From G963556115 sp963675945 (GTDB lineage Bacteria > Planctomycetota > SZUA-567): a stretch of DNA of 64,000 bases. Below the pieces are notes generated by a model, which was given only the letters and a program-made list of their open reading frames with translations, did no database searches and had not been told where the DNA came from. This document shows, piece after piece, positions 36,776 through 45,198 of the stretch. The position numbers and the translations under genes were made by a program. The stretch covers positions 3,850,975 through 3,914,974 of the forward strand of contig OY780932.1 of the NCBI GenBank assembly GCA_963675945.1, given 5' to 3'. Position 1 is the stretch's first letter; each line of letters begins with the position of its first letter.

Positions 36776-37134
36776 GGGGGCGACATGGTATCGACTGAAT
36801 AGAGGAAGATTGAATCGCGTGTCGAGGTTGGCCGGCTGGCCTCGTAAAAAGCCGTCCAAACAATAATTGCTGATAATAACAGCTACGCTATGGCTGCGTA
36901 ATAAAACGCGCCCTGAATACTATGTAACGCCGATGGCGTAGTATTCAGACAATTTATCGGCTGGATAGACAGCAGACAGGCCTGAGCCGGCTGCCTATTA
37001 AGATCAAATCCGGGCTGGGGCAGCCAAAATTGTCGTTAGAGTAAGCTGCCCGAGATCAATGTAACGACTACACACGTAGAAGTTCTTTTGGATAATATTG
37101 CAGGACGCGGGTTCGATTCCCGCCGCCTCCACCA
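36776..37134 (+). ncRNA. ssrA: tmRNA (transfer-messenger RNA)
   Basis: A 359-nt RNA that rescues stalled ribosomes. The 5' GGGGGCG pairs with 3' CGCCTCC before A-CCA (37131-37134), forming the Ala-type acceptor stem. The T-arm GGGTTCGATTCCC lies at 37109-37121. The tag frame starts with GCT at 36869 and reads ADNNSYAMAA before TAA TAA (36899-36904), close to the familiar ANDENYALAA. The encoded CCA end is present. An integrase gene immediately downstream points to use of the 3' end as an integration site. Confidence 0.95.
37105..37134 (+). other. Probable attachment site (attL) in the 3' end of ssrA
   Basis: Integrases of this type recombine in the T-arm and acceptor segment of tmRNA or tRNA genes and leave the gene intact. 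The integrase gene begins about 1.3 kb away and ends 99 bp from this site. I found no second copy of the segment inside the window, so the other border should lie beyond 64 kb. Confidence 0.5.
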
Positions 37135-37232
37135 TCACAAATAAAACATAAATCTTTTAAGAACAGGCTATTAGGAGTTTCTTTATTACTAACAATACAG
37201 CCTGTTCTGTTGAGGTTTCGTTATAATTAGAT

Positions 37233-38453
37233 TTACACTGCCTTGAACCTACTTCCAATATTTTCAGCAAGTCTTCTTTGTGATTCTTCTCTAACTCGAC
37301 CATATGTATTAAAAGTAAGTTGCGGATTAGTATGTCGTGCCGCTGTTTGGGCTGTCTTCACGTCAACATTTTCTTCAAGCACTAGATTAATAAATGTAGT
37401 CCGTAGTGAATGAAAGTCCAACTTTCCGCCTTGACCATCTGGCGTAACCTCAATATACTTTTCAACTCCAGCTTCTGCTAAATCAAGCTCTAATCTCCTT
37501 GCGGGATGCGAATTAATATAGAGTAAAGGATTTAAAGGGTATGGGGCTTTACTTTTTCTTCTACCCATACATTCAACATACCTTGCCTTCGCATCTCCAC
37601 TCAATCCATATCGATGAAGCTTACTCAGTAATTCAGAGGTAATATAGACAACTCCCGCCTTTCTATTTTTTGTCCACTCTGAATCTAGCATTATTGCACA
37701 ACGCTCTGAATTTAAGTGTTTAAGTGTTAAATTTCTTAATTCGTTAACACGTAATCCTGTCATTAGTGCAGTCTCATATACTATCGCTCTGTGTTCCGGT
37801 ACTACAGAAAGCAACTTCTCAATTTCATGTTGAGTCATAGCTCTTCTCTGTACTAATGAACTTGAGTCAAACCTTATTATTCCTGATAATGGATTTTTTT
37901 CAAAATACTGTCTATTTGTTGCCCACTCGCAAAATGATTTGATTGATTCAATATAATTATTAAGGGTCTTACCACAAGTACCAGATTTACGCATACCCTG
38001 CAATAGCTTTTCAATTTTAGATTGACTATAATTCAAATCTGAAATGACTGCCAACCTAAGCTCTTTACAGAAGCACCTAATCTGTGATGCTTTTTGCTTT
38101 GCATGCTTTAAGCTCCAAGGCTTACCATTTCGTCCTCCTTGAAGATTTCCCCAACTCAAATAATCTGAAACTACATTCTCTATTGGAGTATTTGCATTCA
38201 TTATATATGGCTTTGGCGGTTCTCTATAGCCTTTCCTTATCTCATCCTGCTCACTCTGCGTTCTATCTGCTAACTTTTCTGTTTCCTTTTTGCTTACATA
38301 ACCCGTACCACTTTTACGCATACCCTTAAAGTCAATATATTCAAATTTCCATTTAGGATGCGGTATCTTATTGCCTTTCTTGTCTAATTTATAATCTCTT
38401 TTTCCTGTAGTTGGATTTTTTACCTTGATATATGTTTGGTAAACATGTGACAT
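37233..38453 (-). CDS. int: Tyrosine recombinase / site-specific integrase
   Basis: A 406-aa island integrase. The N-terminal ~90 residues are basic (arm-binding type), followed by a SAM-like core-binding domain (residues ~95-190). The catalytic domain has the full set: Arg in TGLRVNELRN, Lys in the EWTKNRKAG segment, HSLRTTF (His-x-x-Arg), His in AARHTNPQ, and the nucleophile Tyr in TFNTYGRV. AGGAG precedes ATG. It is oriented with its stop towards the tmRNA 3' end, as is common for tmRNA-borne islands. Confidence 0.95.
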   Translation of the reverse strand: MSHVYQTYIKVKNPTTGKRDYKLDKKGNKIPHPKWKFEYIDFKGMRKSGTGYVSKKETEKLADRTQSEQDEIRKGYREPPKPYIMNANTPIENVVSDYLSWGNLQGGRNGKPWSLKHAKQKASQIRCFCKELRLAVISDLNYSQSKIEKLLQGMRKSGTCGKTLNNYIESIKSFCEWATNRQYFEKNPLSGIIRFDSSSLVQRRAMTQHEIEKLLSVVPEHRAIVYETALMTGLRVNELRNLTLKHLNSERCAIMLDSEWTKNRKAGVVYITSELLSKLHRYGLSGDAKARYVECMGRRKSKAPYPLNPLLYINSHPARRLELDLAEAGVEKYIEVTPDGQGGKLDFHSLRTTFINLVLEENVDVKTAQTAARHTNPQLTFNTYGRVREESQRRLAENIGSRFKAV

Positions 38454-38675
38454 AATTTTTTCTCCTAATTCCCAAGCTATTTGATATAGCTAAATCTCTA
38501 AAATTAAACATAATATTTCTCCGTTTTAAGTTCTTAAAATTTAAACAAAACATCTACATTAAATGCTACATATTACTAAAATACGATTGCTGCCCATTTC
38601 AATCGTTTCCTCCAGAATTAAATCATTACACAGTACACCTCCCTTCATGTTATTTCTTCGCAATACTACATAAGT
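38454..38675. other. AT-rich spacer within the island
   Basis: Nothing recognisable is found between the integrase promoter region and the end of the antitoxin gene. Confidence 0.4.
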
Positions 38676-38954
38676 TCACTCACCATCAACAGGAAATACA
38701 GTAACAACATCTTTCAATTGTATACTTTCTCGATTTCCTGAATCCTGATTCCTATAAACAATCTTTGCCTCATACGACTTTTCAGCCTCTTTCAAAGCTT
38801 GCAAAAGCTTATAATCCTCAATGCTTACCAGAGCAGCCAATTCTTTATTCCTTCGGCAAAGAATCAACTGCTCATCAGCATACAAAATTCTGTTCAAAGC
38901 TTCGGTGAGATTAGCCCTTAATTCAGCTGTTTTCATCCTTTTAACTTTACTCAT
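38676..38954 (-). CDS. Phd/YefM-type antitoxin without an adjacent toxin
   Basis: A 92-aa protein with the N-terminal Phd/YefM DNA-binding fold: TAELRANLTEALNRILYADE, then LCRRNKELAALVSIEDYKLL. The latter half (EAKIVYRNQD) is where such proteins hold their toxin-binding segment. A Fic, Doc, RelE or YoeB partner should be next to it, but neither side has a toxin frame; the IS481-like element lies on the upstream side 94 bp away and may have displaced it. AGGAG before ATG supports the start. Confidence 0.75.
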   Translation of the reverse strand: MSKVKRMKTAELRANLTEALNRILYADEQLILCRRNKELAALVSIEDYKLLQALKEAEKSYEAKIVYRNQDSGNRESIQLKDVVTVFPVDGE

Positions 38955-39047
38955 ACATTCTCCTCAACATGTACAACTAATATTTATTGTACTACCTATA
39001 AAGAGCTATGCCAGTTAAAATCCGTAAATACTGTCAAAATATTAAAA

Positions 39048-39072
39048 TGTGTGATTCATAGACATCCTTTCA
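39048..39072 (+). repeat. Left terminal inverted repeat of the IS481-like element
   Basis: Twenty-five bases beginning TGTGTGATTCATAGACAT, the exact reverse complement of 40071-40095. Confidence 0.92.
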
Positions 39073-39107
39073 ATAAAATTGTATAATATATTGATAAAGG
39101 AGTTGCT

Positions 39108-40073
39108 ATGGACAATACTATTAAATCCCGATTGAAATGGGTCAAAATATATTTTGAAACTCAAGACTCAGGACTTGTTTGTAATCGTTGTGGAATTTCC
39201 AGACCTACTCTTAGAAAATGGGTAAATAGATATCAATCAAATGGTATTGAAGGGCTTTGCACCTTGAGCAGAAAACCTCACAATTCTCCTGCGACTAAGG
39301 TAACTGAAAATATAGAAAGTTTAATATTAGCACTAAGAGATTCAAGAAATATCGGGGCGAGGAGAATTCAGAGCGAATTATTAAGGTTGCATAGTATTAA
39401 GCTCTCTTTAGCAACAATTCATAAAGTTTTAGTTAGGAATAATGTTTCTCCATTGAAGCGATATACGAGAAAGAAAAAATTTAATCGATATGCTATGAAA
39501 ACTCCTGGAGCTAGAGTTCAAATGGATACAATGAAACTTGCTCCAAATTTTTATCAATATACAGCTATAGATGATTGTACTCGCTACAGAGTCTTAAGAG
39601 TCTATTCTCGTAGAACAGCTGCCAATACTCTTGACTTTATTGAAAAAGTAGTTGAAGAGATGTGTTTCCCAATTCAAAGAATTCAGACTGATAGAGGACG
39701 AGAATTTCTTGCTTATAAAGTTCAAGATTTGCTGTTGGATTGGGGGATTAAACTTAGACCTATTCGCCCTGCATCTCCTCATCTTAATGGTAAAGTAGAA
39801 AGATCTCAAAAAACTGATATTGAAGAATTCTATCCAACCATTGATTTAACAAAACACAGTATAGAAAGTCTTGATCTACCCTTAGCAGAATGGCAGCATT
39901 ACTACAATTGGGAGCGTCCTCACAGTAGTCTAAACGGTAAAACTCCAGTTGAAAAGTACGTTGAATTGATGTATGAGACTCCTTTACAAGAAGAAGTCTC
40001 AATTAAATTTAATACAGAAATAGAATATCGCAGAAATAGCATTTTACTAAAAAAACATGCATTTAAAAAGTGA
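39108..40073 (+). CDS. IS481-family transposase (DDE)
   Basis: A 321-aa transposase. The N-terminal helix-turn-helix (residues ~20-60: VCNRCGISRPTLRKWVNRYQ) is followed by an rve-type catalytic core with Asp in VQMDTMKL, Asp in IQTDRGREF and Glu in GKVERSQKT. The C-terminal YYNWERPHSSLNGKTPVEKY is typical of IS481 and IS3 relatives. Length and motifs are intact, so it may be active. AAAGGAG precedes ATG. Confidence 0.92.
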   Translation: MDNTIKSRLKWVKIYFETQDSGLVCNRCGISRPTLRKWVNRYQSNGIEGLCTLSRKPHNSPATKVTENIESLILALRDSRNIGARRIQSELLRLHSIKLSLATIHKVLVRNNVSPLKRYTRKKKFNRYAMKTPGARVQMDTMKLAPNFYQYTAIDDCTRYRVLRVYSRRTAANTLDFIEKVVEEMCFPIQRIQTDRGREFLAYKVQDLLLDWGIKLRPIRPASPHLNGKVERSQKTDIEEFYPTIDLTKHSIESLDLPLAEWQHYYNWERPHSSLNGKTPVEKYVELMYETPLQEEVSIKFNTEIEYRRNSILLKKHAFKK

Positions 40074-40095
40074 AAGGATGTCTATGAATCACACA
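40071..40095 (-). repeat. Right terminal inverted repeat of the IS481-like element
   Basis: Exact reverse complement of 39048-39072. The transposase stop codon overlaps its inner end. Confidence 0.92.
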
Positions 40096-40184
40096 CCTTA
40101 TCTATACTTTCTAGTAACAAGTAAGGATAAGTGTCTCGTAAAAGTAGAGCGTTTGATAATATCATGATTGAGAGATTGTATCTA

Positions 40185-40346
40185 AAGGGGTACGCTCAGT
40201 ATTCCGAGCATCTTGCAAGCTTCTGGTACTGAATATCCACTTTTACTCGTATTGCTTCGTCTTTGAATTTCTGTGAATACTTTCTTATGTTTTCCATTAT
40301 GGACTCCTTTAAAAACATTATTCAATTAGTTTTTCAGGTGTCCACC
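40185..40346 (-). pseudogene. IS3-family left-end remnant with broken orfA
   Basis: On the minus strand the segment starts with the terminal TGGTGGACACCTGAAAA-type sequence of IS3-group elements (near 40346), followed by an AGGAG site and ATG 40297. Translation gives MENIRKYSQKFKDEAIRV, then after a one-base shift SGYSVPEACKMLGILS, the start of an IS3 OrfA helix-turn-helix. The rest of the element is absent, so it is a dead fragment. Confidence 0.75.
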
Positions 40347-40427
40347 ATTTCTAGGTCACTGCATGCTGCTCTGAACGTTATATTTTTCTGAGTCATCTTA
40401 AACTTGGAATTTGTAAGGATATTTGGT

Positions 40428-41537
40428 TCAATATCGGTAGATACCTGCCAGTCCTGTTTGTCCTGGCATCTGCTCTGGCTGGATGACAATTACCTCGCCG
40501 CCCATCTTCACAACCAACTCGCCAATATCATCGAGTAGGTCATCGACTTGCGGGTCTCCGAGGTCGCCGAATGTGATCTGCCCCGTCTCCCTGTTGAGTC
40601 GACCGGCAATTTGTCGGTTGGATTCTAGCAGTAGTGACGCGACTCGTCCGGTTGCGGCTGCCTGAGCCACCTGCGACACATCATCACTGCCAAGTTGTTT
40701 GGACTCCGCCAAAGCAAAATCTTCTACAAGTGTAGCTAATCGCGCTTGATATTGCGGTTCGACGATTTGCCATGCGCGTTCCCAGAGTTCATCTATCGGT
40801 AGTGCATCTGGATTGATCGAGAGTCCCTCTTGCATCAAAAACGGGTTATGGCTGACCTTGTGGAACAGATGGTGATGCTCAGGCAATGCAGCTAGGATCA
40901 ACGGCAGACCAGATGGTCGGGAATGGTGTTCGAGAACAGCTTGATCTACGGCGCGAAAGAAGCGCTCCGAATCGTTGGCAACTTCGTCATTTTCCCCACT
41001 ATGACCATGCTGCGGGATCAATTTGTCACCAAGCGCCTCAGTAATAGTCAGCGGGACGCCTGGTGCAGGGTCTATCTCATAGAGTGCATTACGATCGCCT
41101 TCAAAAAGTTGAATCTTGCTTAGGCTCAACCCAAGAACTTGATAACGAGTGTCAGATTGCAGAATGCGTCGCAAGGGTTTGGTGTAAAAGCTATCGCCTA
41201 CAACGGCCAATTCAGAGACAGACCGTTGAATTTTGAACACTTGAAAAATGTTCGATCCTCCCAGCACTGCCATGCCCTCGAGGGTGTGACTCCAAAAGTC
41301 ATGATCGTTGGCTAGGGTATTAAACGGTTCCAAAAGCATCATGGTATCGCTGTCCGAGTATTGCTGCTGAAGCGACGATGCAAGCGCTTTTATAAGATTG
41401 CCAAACAGAATCTGATCTTGGCGATTCTCAGGATGTTTCCAATGGGTCGGCTGATAAAGCGAAAGTAGCGGCGGCTTATAAGTCTCTGCCAGTTTGGCTA
41501 GTGATTCCTTGGTAAGCATAGTGATCTGCTGTGTCAT
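40428..41537 (-). CDS. baeRF-like protein (bacterial archaeo-eukaryotic release factor relative)
   Basis: A 369-aa cytoplasmic protein. The pattern LLSLYQPTHW, then ELAVVGDSFYTKPLRRILQS, YQVLGLSLSKIQLFEGDRN, and the final VVKMGGEVIVIQPEQMP is that of the bacterial proteins built on the eRF1/Pelota peptidyl-hydrolase fold (baeRF group, family 3-like). No GGQ loop is seen, so a classical release function is unlikely. ATG 41537 has a very strong AGGAGGT; the frame to 41588 is not needed. It is preceded by a good sigma-54 site and the two-box element shared with the glucan synthase promoter, so it belongs to the same regulon. Confidence 0.75.
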   Translation of the reverse strand: MTQQITMLTKESLAKLAETYKPPLLSLYQPTHWKHPENRQDQILFGNLIKALASSLQQQYSDSDTMMLLEPFNTLANDHDFWSHTLEGMAVLGGSNIFQVFKIQRSVSELAVVGDSFYTKPLRRILQSDTRYQVLGLSLSKIQLFEGDRNALYEIDPAPGVPLTITEALGDKLIPQHGHSGENDEVANDSERFFRAVDQAVLEHHSRPSGLPLILAALPEHHHLFHKVSHNPFLMQEGLSINPDALPIDELWERAWQIVEPQYQARLATLVEDFALAESKQLGSDDVSQVAQAAATGRVASLLLESNRQIAGRLNRETGQITFGDLGDPQVDDLLDDIGELVVKMGGEVIVIQPEQMPGQTGLAGIYRY

Positions 41538-41657
41538 TTCATACCTCCTTTGTGCTATCGTCGCGCTAGCAGCGCGAGCGCTAAGCAAAAATTAAAAGTC
41601 GCAATTAGTGAATAAATCCTGACTGCTAATGATTGTAGAGTACCTTATTAATAGAAT

Positions 41658-41673
41658 AGCAAATGGTGTTCCA
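41658..41673 (-). promoter_or_regulatory. Sigma-54 (-24/-12) promoter of the baeRF gene
   Basis: Minus strand reads TGGAACACCATTTGCT against the consensus TGGCACG-N4-TTGCW. The invariant GG and GC are ten bases apart, and the -12 half TTGCT is perfect. It lies about 120 bp before the start codon. Confidence 0.75.
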
Positions 41674-41731
41674 CACGCGAATATATGGTTAATGTGTTTC
41701 AGTATATTCCGTAACATTCATTATGGATAAT

Positions 41732-41798
41732 GTTGTGGGTTACTATCCTGAGAGATTGATGTTTTAATAGTGTCGCAATATTGAAAAAGCCCGAGACC
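41732..41798 (-). promoter_or_regulatory. Two-box upstream element (candidate enhancer), copy 1
   Basis: Box 1 is TGTCGCA-N14-CGAGACC (41771-41798), an imperfect inverted repeat. Box 2 is GTTGTGGGTTACTAT (41732-41746). The same two boxes with the same 39-bp offset recur before the glucan synthase gene at 61477-61543. They lie about 72-110 bp upstream of the -12 element, the usual place for an NtrC-type enhancer. Confidence 0.7.
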
Positions 41799-41849
41799 GT
41801 CTATTTAAGTTACCTAAATAGCTACTCTATTATGTTATAATACCAAGAC

Positions 41850-42090
41850 CTACCTGAAGTAACCGTTGATTGCGGCCTTACAAGCCGGCACTGCGATACT
41901 TCCAGATGTTCCTGAACATGATTTATTACCGCTTTGCGCCGCTTAACCAAGTTTAAAATGATTTCTCCGCAGCCACTTTCATGATTGCATTATCAAGGGG
42001 TAATTCAGGTGCAAGTTTTTTCGGTGTGCATTTTCTCGCTCAATCCAGTCACTAGTTTGACCTGTTCAGGTACCAAGAGTAACGTCATCG
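41850..42090 (-). pseudogene. Decayed IS3-family (IS407-like) transposase remnant
   Basis: Minus-strand frames hold APELPLDNAIMKVAAEKSF ending in TAA, the usual C-terminus of an OrfA. Overlapping it comes KRRKAVINHVQEHLEVSQCR followed by PQSTV, the usual N-terminus of an OrfB. Both are interrupted by frameshifts and stops. No ends of the element are recognisable. Confidence 0.7.
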
Positions 42091-42519
42091 ATAAGAGAGT
42101 TACCATCATATCCTTAACTATATAGACGATTTACTTAATGCAATATATATAATTCAACGACAGAAAAATGACATATACATCAATAATGCTTATGAAACAC
42201 CTTTGCATGGGAGGCAATAGTATTTCTCTGTATTTCAGATACAGGAGGCTTTCTATTAAGTTATTTGTAATATCCGTTTCTACTGACTTTGAAAATCTTA
42301 CATACTCTCAAAACTGAATCCTCTGTCTTATGAGAATAATTCTAAGTTTAGTACCTTACTGGCTCTATTTTAAAATAACACTGTCTGTATTTTTGTATTT
42401 TGCGAGTGTGTACGTCTGCGGATTAAATAATTATCAGAATGCATCTAAAAGAGCCTGCATAATAATGAGTTCTCTCTGATTATTAAGTAAAGCTACATTT
42501 TTTTTGGCCCATTCTCAAT
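42091..42519. other. Intergenic region without a recognised gene
   Basis: AT-rich sequence between the IS3 remnant and the end of the small Cys-rich gene. I see no frame with a ribosome site. Confidence 0.4.
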
Positions 42520-42636
42520 ATTAGAATCTTTTTTTGTAGCTCCATATTGATCACCAATAAAACGCTTTAAAGGACAAATTGAAAAGAATGGACATTTCTT
42601 GCATCCTGTAACATATGCGACTGGACATAATTTCAT
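42520..42636 (-). CDS. 38-aa Cys-rich small protein
   Basis: A short gene 9 bp past the stop of the radical SAM gene, with AGGAG seven bases before ATG 42636. The product has four cysteines in the order Cys-x7-Cys-x2-Cys-x5-Cys (CPVAYVTGCKKCPFFSICPL), which looks like a metal or Fe-S site, and a basic C-terminus. I do not know its function. The tight spacing implies it is translated together with the B12/radical SAM enzyme. Confidence 0.65.
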
Positions 42637-42645
42637 TTGATTCTC

Positions 42646-44574
42646 CTATTTATGTGGCTGAGTATCACCATCGTAAAGATCAAAATATCTGTCTATGTTG
42701 TTCTGGAAATCTGAAAGCAATCTAGAAAGTTTCTTGCATAACCCGTCATAAACATCTAATGTAGCTTGACTACCGTTATCGGATAGTTGTTTAGCCAGAC
42801 ATAAGGCATCATGTTGTATCGACTGCCGATATTTCTCTATTGTGTATAAGGTAGCATCCGCACGTGATTTCAAAGTGTAGCTTCCATCCTGAACAAGTAT
42901 TGCAAAGTCCTGCAGTAGATTTTTATGCTCGAGCCGTATCCTATCGACAAATTGGTTGACAAGTTCGGCGTAGGATTGCTTGAGATCCTCAAGACGCAGC
43001 GCCAAGCGTGTAATTTCCTGAAAATGATGACCCTGAATAGCCAAGCTTACAGCAGACGGGAAAAACTTAGGTTTATACCATAGTGTTCCTGCCAGAAAAC
43101 AAATACTATTCCAAGTATACTCGGTAAATAATGAACCTGCCATATACCGCAGAAAATACTTGATGTCCTGCCATTGTACTGCAAAGTTAGTAATGACAGC
43201 AGCCTTCCAACGCTGACGAAGTTTTATGCAGCGCAGAAAATACGCTTTCAGATCGGTTGGATAGATCGCTTGTAGCACCTTCTTATAATCTGAGATCAAA
43301 TCCTCAGGTGGTCGTAGTGGAGTAAAGTTCAGACTAAAATCGTGAGTATTGTTTCCATCAGTAGAATGCACAAGACGTCCTTCCTGCTCCAGCCTATCAT
43401 AAAGATCTGTATCTGGAATCGCTTGCAACAACCCTACCATTGCTACAGGGATTCCTAAGTCATGAATGTATTTTATCATGCGATCAGAGATATCCTCTGG
43501 GTCATGGTCAAACCCCATAATAAATCCTGATGAAACAATTATACCTGCCTCTTGAATACGCCTTACTTTGTCATCGATACACCCAGAAGTATTTATGTTT
43601 TTTCCTGCTTCACGCAGGCTTTCTTCTTCTGGTGTCTCCAACCCAACAAACACCATATCAAACCCAGACCTTTGCATAAGGAGTAGTAGCTCATCATCAT
43701 CGGCTAGATTTATTGAGGCTTCGGTACTCAATTCAAATGGATAATGGCGTTCTTCCTGCCATTCGGCAATCGCTTTCAGAAGCTGCTTGACCTGTGCAGA
43801 GTTCCCCACAAAGTTGTCATCCACGATAAAGAGTGAACCGCGCCATCCCAAATTATATAATACTGTCAGCTCGTCAATCACATTAGTTATGCCTTTATAA
43901 CGCATTTTACGCCCAAAACGTCGCCAAATACCACAGAATTCACAGCCATGGGGACAACCTCTTGAAGTCTGTATAGCCATCGCTCTATAGGCAGCAAGGT
44001 CTAACAAGTCGAACCTAGGTAACAAGCAATCGTCAAGGCAGGCCGCAGCATCTGCTGTCACAACATCTGCATCACTACCGAAATATTCGAGAATATCCTT
44101 AGTTTCTGATTCTCTAGTTGGACGTGCGTACACTTTTTTTGCCTTACCTGCTTCCCAATCACGTATAAAGAAAGGCAGTATATCTTCTGCCTCTCCCAGT
44201 ACATAATAATTAACTCCATTAATTTCAGCAAAGTTGGTAGTAGGATATGAACCTCCAGCAACAACCGGAACATTCAAATTATTCGCTTGCTTGATGCATT
44301 GAGCAAAAGAGTCTTTTTGTACTATCATCGCCGAAATAAAGACCGCATCTGCCCACCGGATATCGTCATCTGAGCATAACTCTATATTTAGGTCTTTAAG
44401 GCGCAACTCATAACTTTTAGGAAGCAATCCAGCAACGGTCAATAACCCTAATGGCGGTTGCACAGCACGCTTATTTATGAGATTTAGAACAAAGCTAAAA
44501 CTCCAGTAGGTCGCATCTGGCACCTTGGGGTATAATAACAAGATTCTTTTTCGTGATTGAGTACCGATAGTCAT
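42646..44574 (-). CDS. B12-binding-domain radical SAM protein
   Basis: A 642-aa enzyme. The N-terminal cobalamin-binding Rossmann domain (residues ~10-140: RILLLYPKVPDATYWSF, PPLGLLTVAGLLP, VVAGGSYPTTNF) precedes a radical SAM core with CPHGCEFC binding the 4Fe-4S cluster. VDDNFVGN and SGFIMGFDHDPEDI follow, and then an extra ~180-residue helical C-terminal region of the DUF4070 type. Relatives include hopanoid methylases and other lipid or metabolite-modifying enzymes; the substrate here is unknown. AAGGAGG before ATG supports the start. The next gene is a small Cys-rich protein. Confidence 0.88.
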   Translation of the reverse strand: MTIGTQSRKRILLLYPKVPDATYWSFSFVLNLINKRAVQPPLGLLTVAGLLPKSYELRLKDLNIELCSDDDIRWADAVFISAMIVQKDSFAQCIKQANNLNVPVVAGGSYPTTNFAEINGVNYYVLGEAEDILPFFIRDWEAGKAKKVYARPTRESETKDILEYFGSDADVVTADAAACLDDCLLPRFDLLDLAAYRAMAIQTSRGCPHGCEFCGIWRRFGRKMRYKGITNVIDELTVLYNLGWRGSLFIVDDNFVGNSAQVKQLLKAIAEWQEERHYPFELSTEASINLADDDELLLLMQRSGFDMVFVGLETPEEESLREAGKNINTSGCIDDKVRRIQEAGIIVSSGFIMGFDHDPEDISDRMIKYIHDLGIPVAMVGLLQAIPDTDLYDRLEQEGRLVHSTDGNNTHDFSLNFTPLRPPEDLISDYKKVLQAIYPTDLKAYFLRCIKLRQRWKAAVITNFAVQWQDIKYFLRYMAGSLFTEYTWNSICFLAGTLWYKPKFFPSAVSLAIQGHHFQEITRLALRLEDLKQSYAELVNQFVDRIRLEHKNLLQDFAILVQDGSYTLKSRADATLYTIEKYRQSIQHDALCLAKQLSDNGSQATLDVYDGLCKKLSRLLSDFQNNIDRYFDLYDGDTQPHK

Positions 44575-44648
44575 TTACAACCTCCTTGCAGTCATTATAT
44601 ACAGCTGTCACTTGTAGTAATCTACTCTGACTTAGCATTTACAAATTG

Positions 44649-44664
44649 TGCAGAAATACCACCT
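44649..44664 (-). promoter_or_regulatory. Weak candidate sigma-54 site before the radical SAM gene
   Basis: Minus strand AGGTGGTATTTCTGCA keeps GG and GC ten bases apart but otherwise matches the consensus poorly. It is listed only because the enhancer-like inverted repeat lies further upstream. Confidence 0.3.
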
Positions 44665-44777
44665 CGATGCACTTTTTAATGCCCCGCATGTCAGGGATTT
44701 TATAATTATAATATTGTCCCTTATTACTTCATACGTAATAAATTAATCTCGTAGCCAAACCAGAGTATACTACGGTC

Positions 44778-44807
44778 TGTCTTATAAATGAGACAATATG
44801 TGAGACA
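44778..44807 (-). promoter_or_regulatory. Enhancer-like inverted repeats, copy 3
   Basis: TGTCTTA (44778-44784), TGAGACA (44789-44795) and TGAGACA (44801-44807) repeat the TGTCKCA half-site of the elements at 41771 and 61516. The second box (GTTGTGGGTT) is missing here, and the distance to the gene start is about 205 bp. Confidence 0.5.
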
Positions 44808-44912
44808 GCCGATACAACTATCCTCTTGTGATATAAAATGCAAACCACTACAAGAGTATGCTTCACTTTTCATCCGTGCATTTCATCATGGTTTAATGAA
44901 TTAGCAATGTTG

Positions 44913-45065
44913 TTATTCAAGTATGCAAAAAACACCCGCAGCAATAGCTAGAACAGCCATAGCTATTCCCATTCCTTCAAAGTTAATATGCAGAACAGGT
45001 ATCAATCCGGTTAAAATTAGCCATACACCTAAGAGCAGTAAGCGGAAATTTTTAGTCAGTTTCAT
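44913..45065 (-). CDS. 50-aa two-helix membrane protein
   Basis: AAAAGGAG lies before ATG 45065, and the frame runs 50 codons. The product is basic at its start (KLTKNFR) and has two hydrophobic helices (LLLLGVWLILTGLIPV and GIAMAVLAIAAGVFCIL) linked by a short polar turn. It lies between two signalling genes and the radical SAM gene on the same strand. Function unknown. Confidence 0.6.
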   Translation of the reverse strand: MKLTKNFRLLLLGVWLILTGLIPVLHINFEGMGIAMAVLAIAAGVFCILE

Positions 45066-45198
45066 AGTAGTACTCCTTTTGTTAGTTTATAATTAACGGG
45101 AATTATTATAGAACACTATAAGAGGTGCAAAAACTGTGCCAGCCTCCACTTAAAAGGCAAGTAGCGAAGTAATATTGTATTATGTTAAACGGTGATTT

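Larger units (their letters stand above)
39048..40095 (+). mobile_element. Complete IS481-like insertion sequence (1048 bp)
   Basis: Perfect 25-bp terminal inverted repeats bound a single transposase gene. Neighbouring bases show no obvious target duplication (left flank ends TTAAAA, right flank starts CCTTAT). Composition is much richer in A+T than the genes before 37 kb. Confidence 0.9.

Noticed and set aside
39042..40101. Target-site duplication flanking the IS481-like element
   Set aside because: The bases just outside the inverted repeats (TTAAAA and CCTTAT) do not match.
41771..41798. GGGC...TTGCG in the repeated element considered as the sigma-54 promoter itself
   Set aside because: GG and GC are 13 bases apart instead of ten. 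A properly spaced site lies about 110 bp closer to the gene in both copies.
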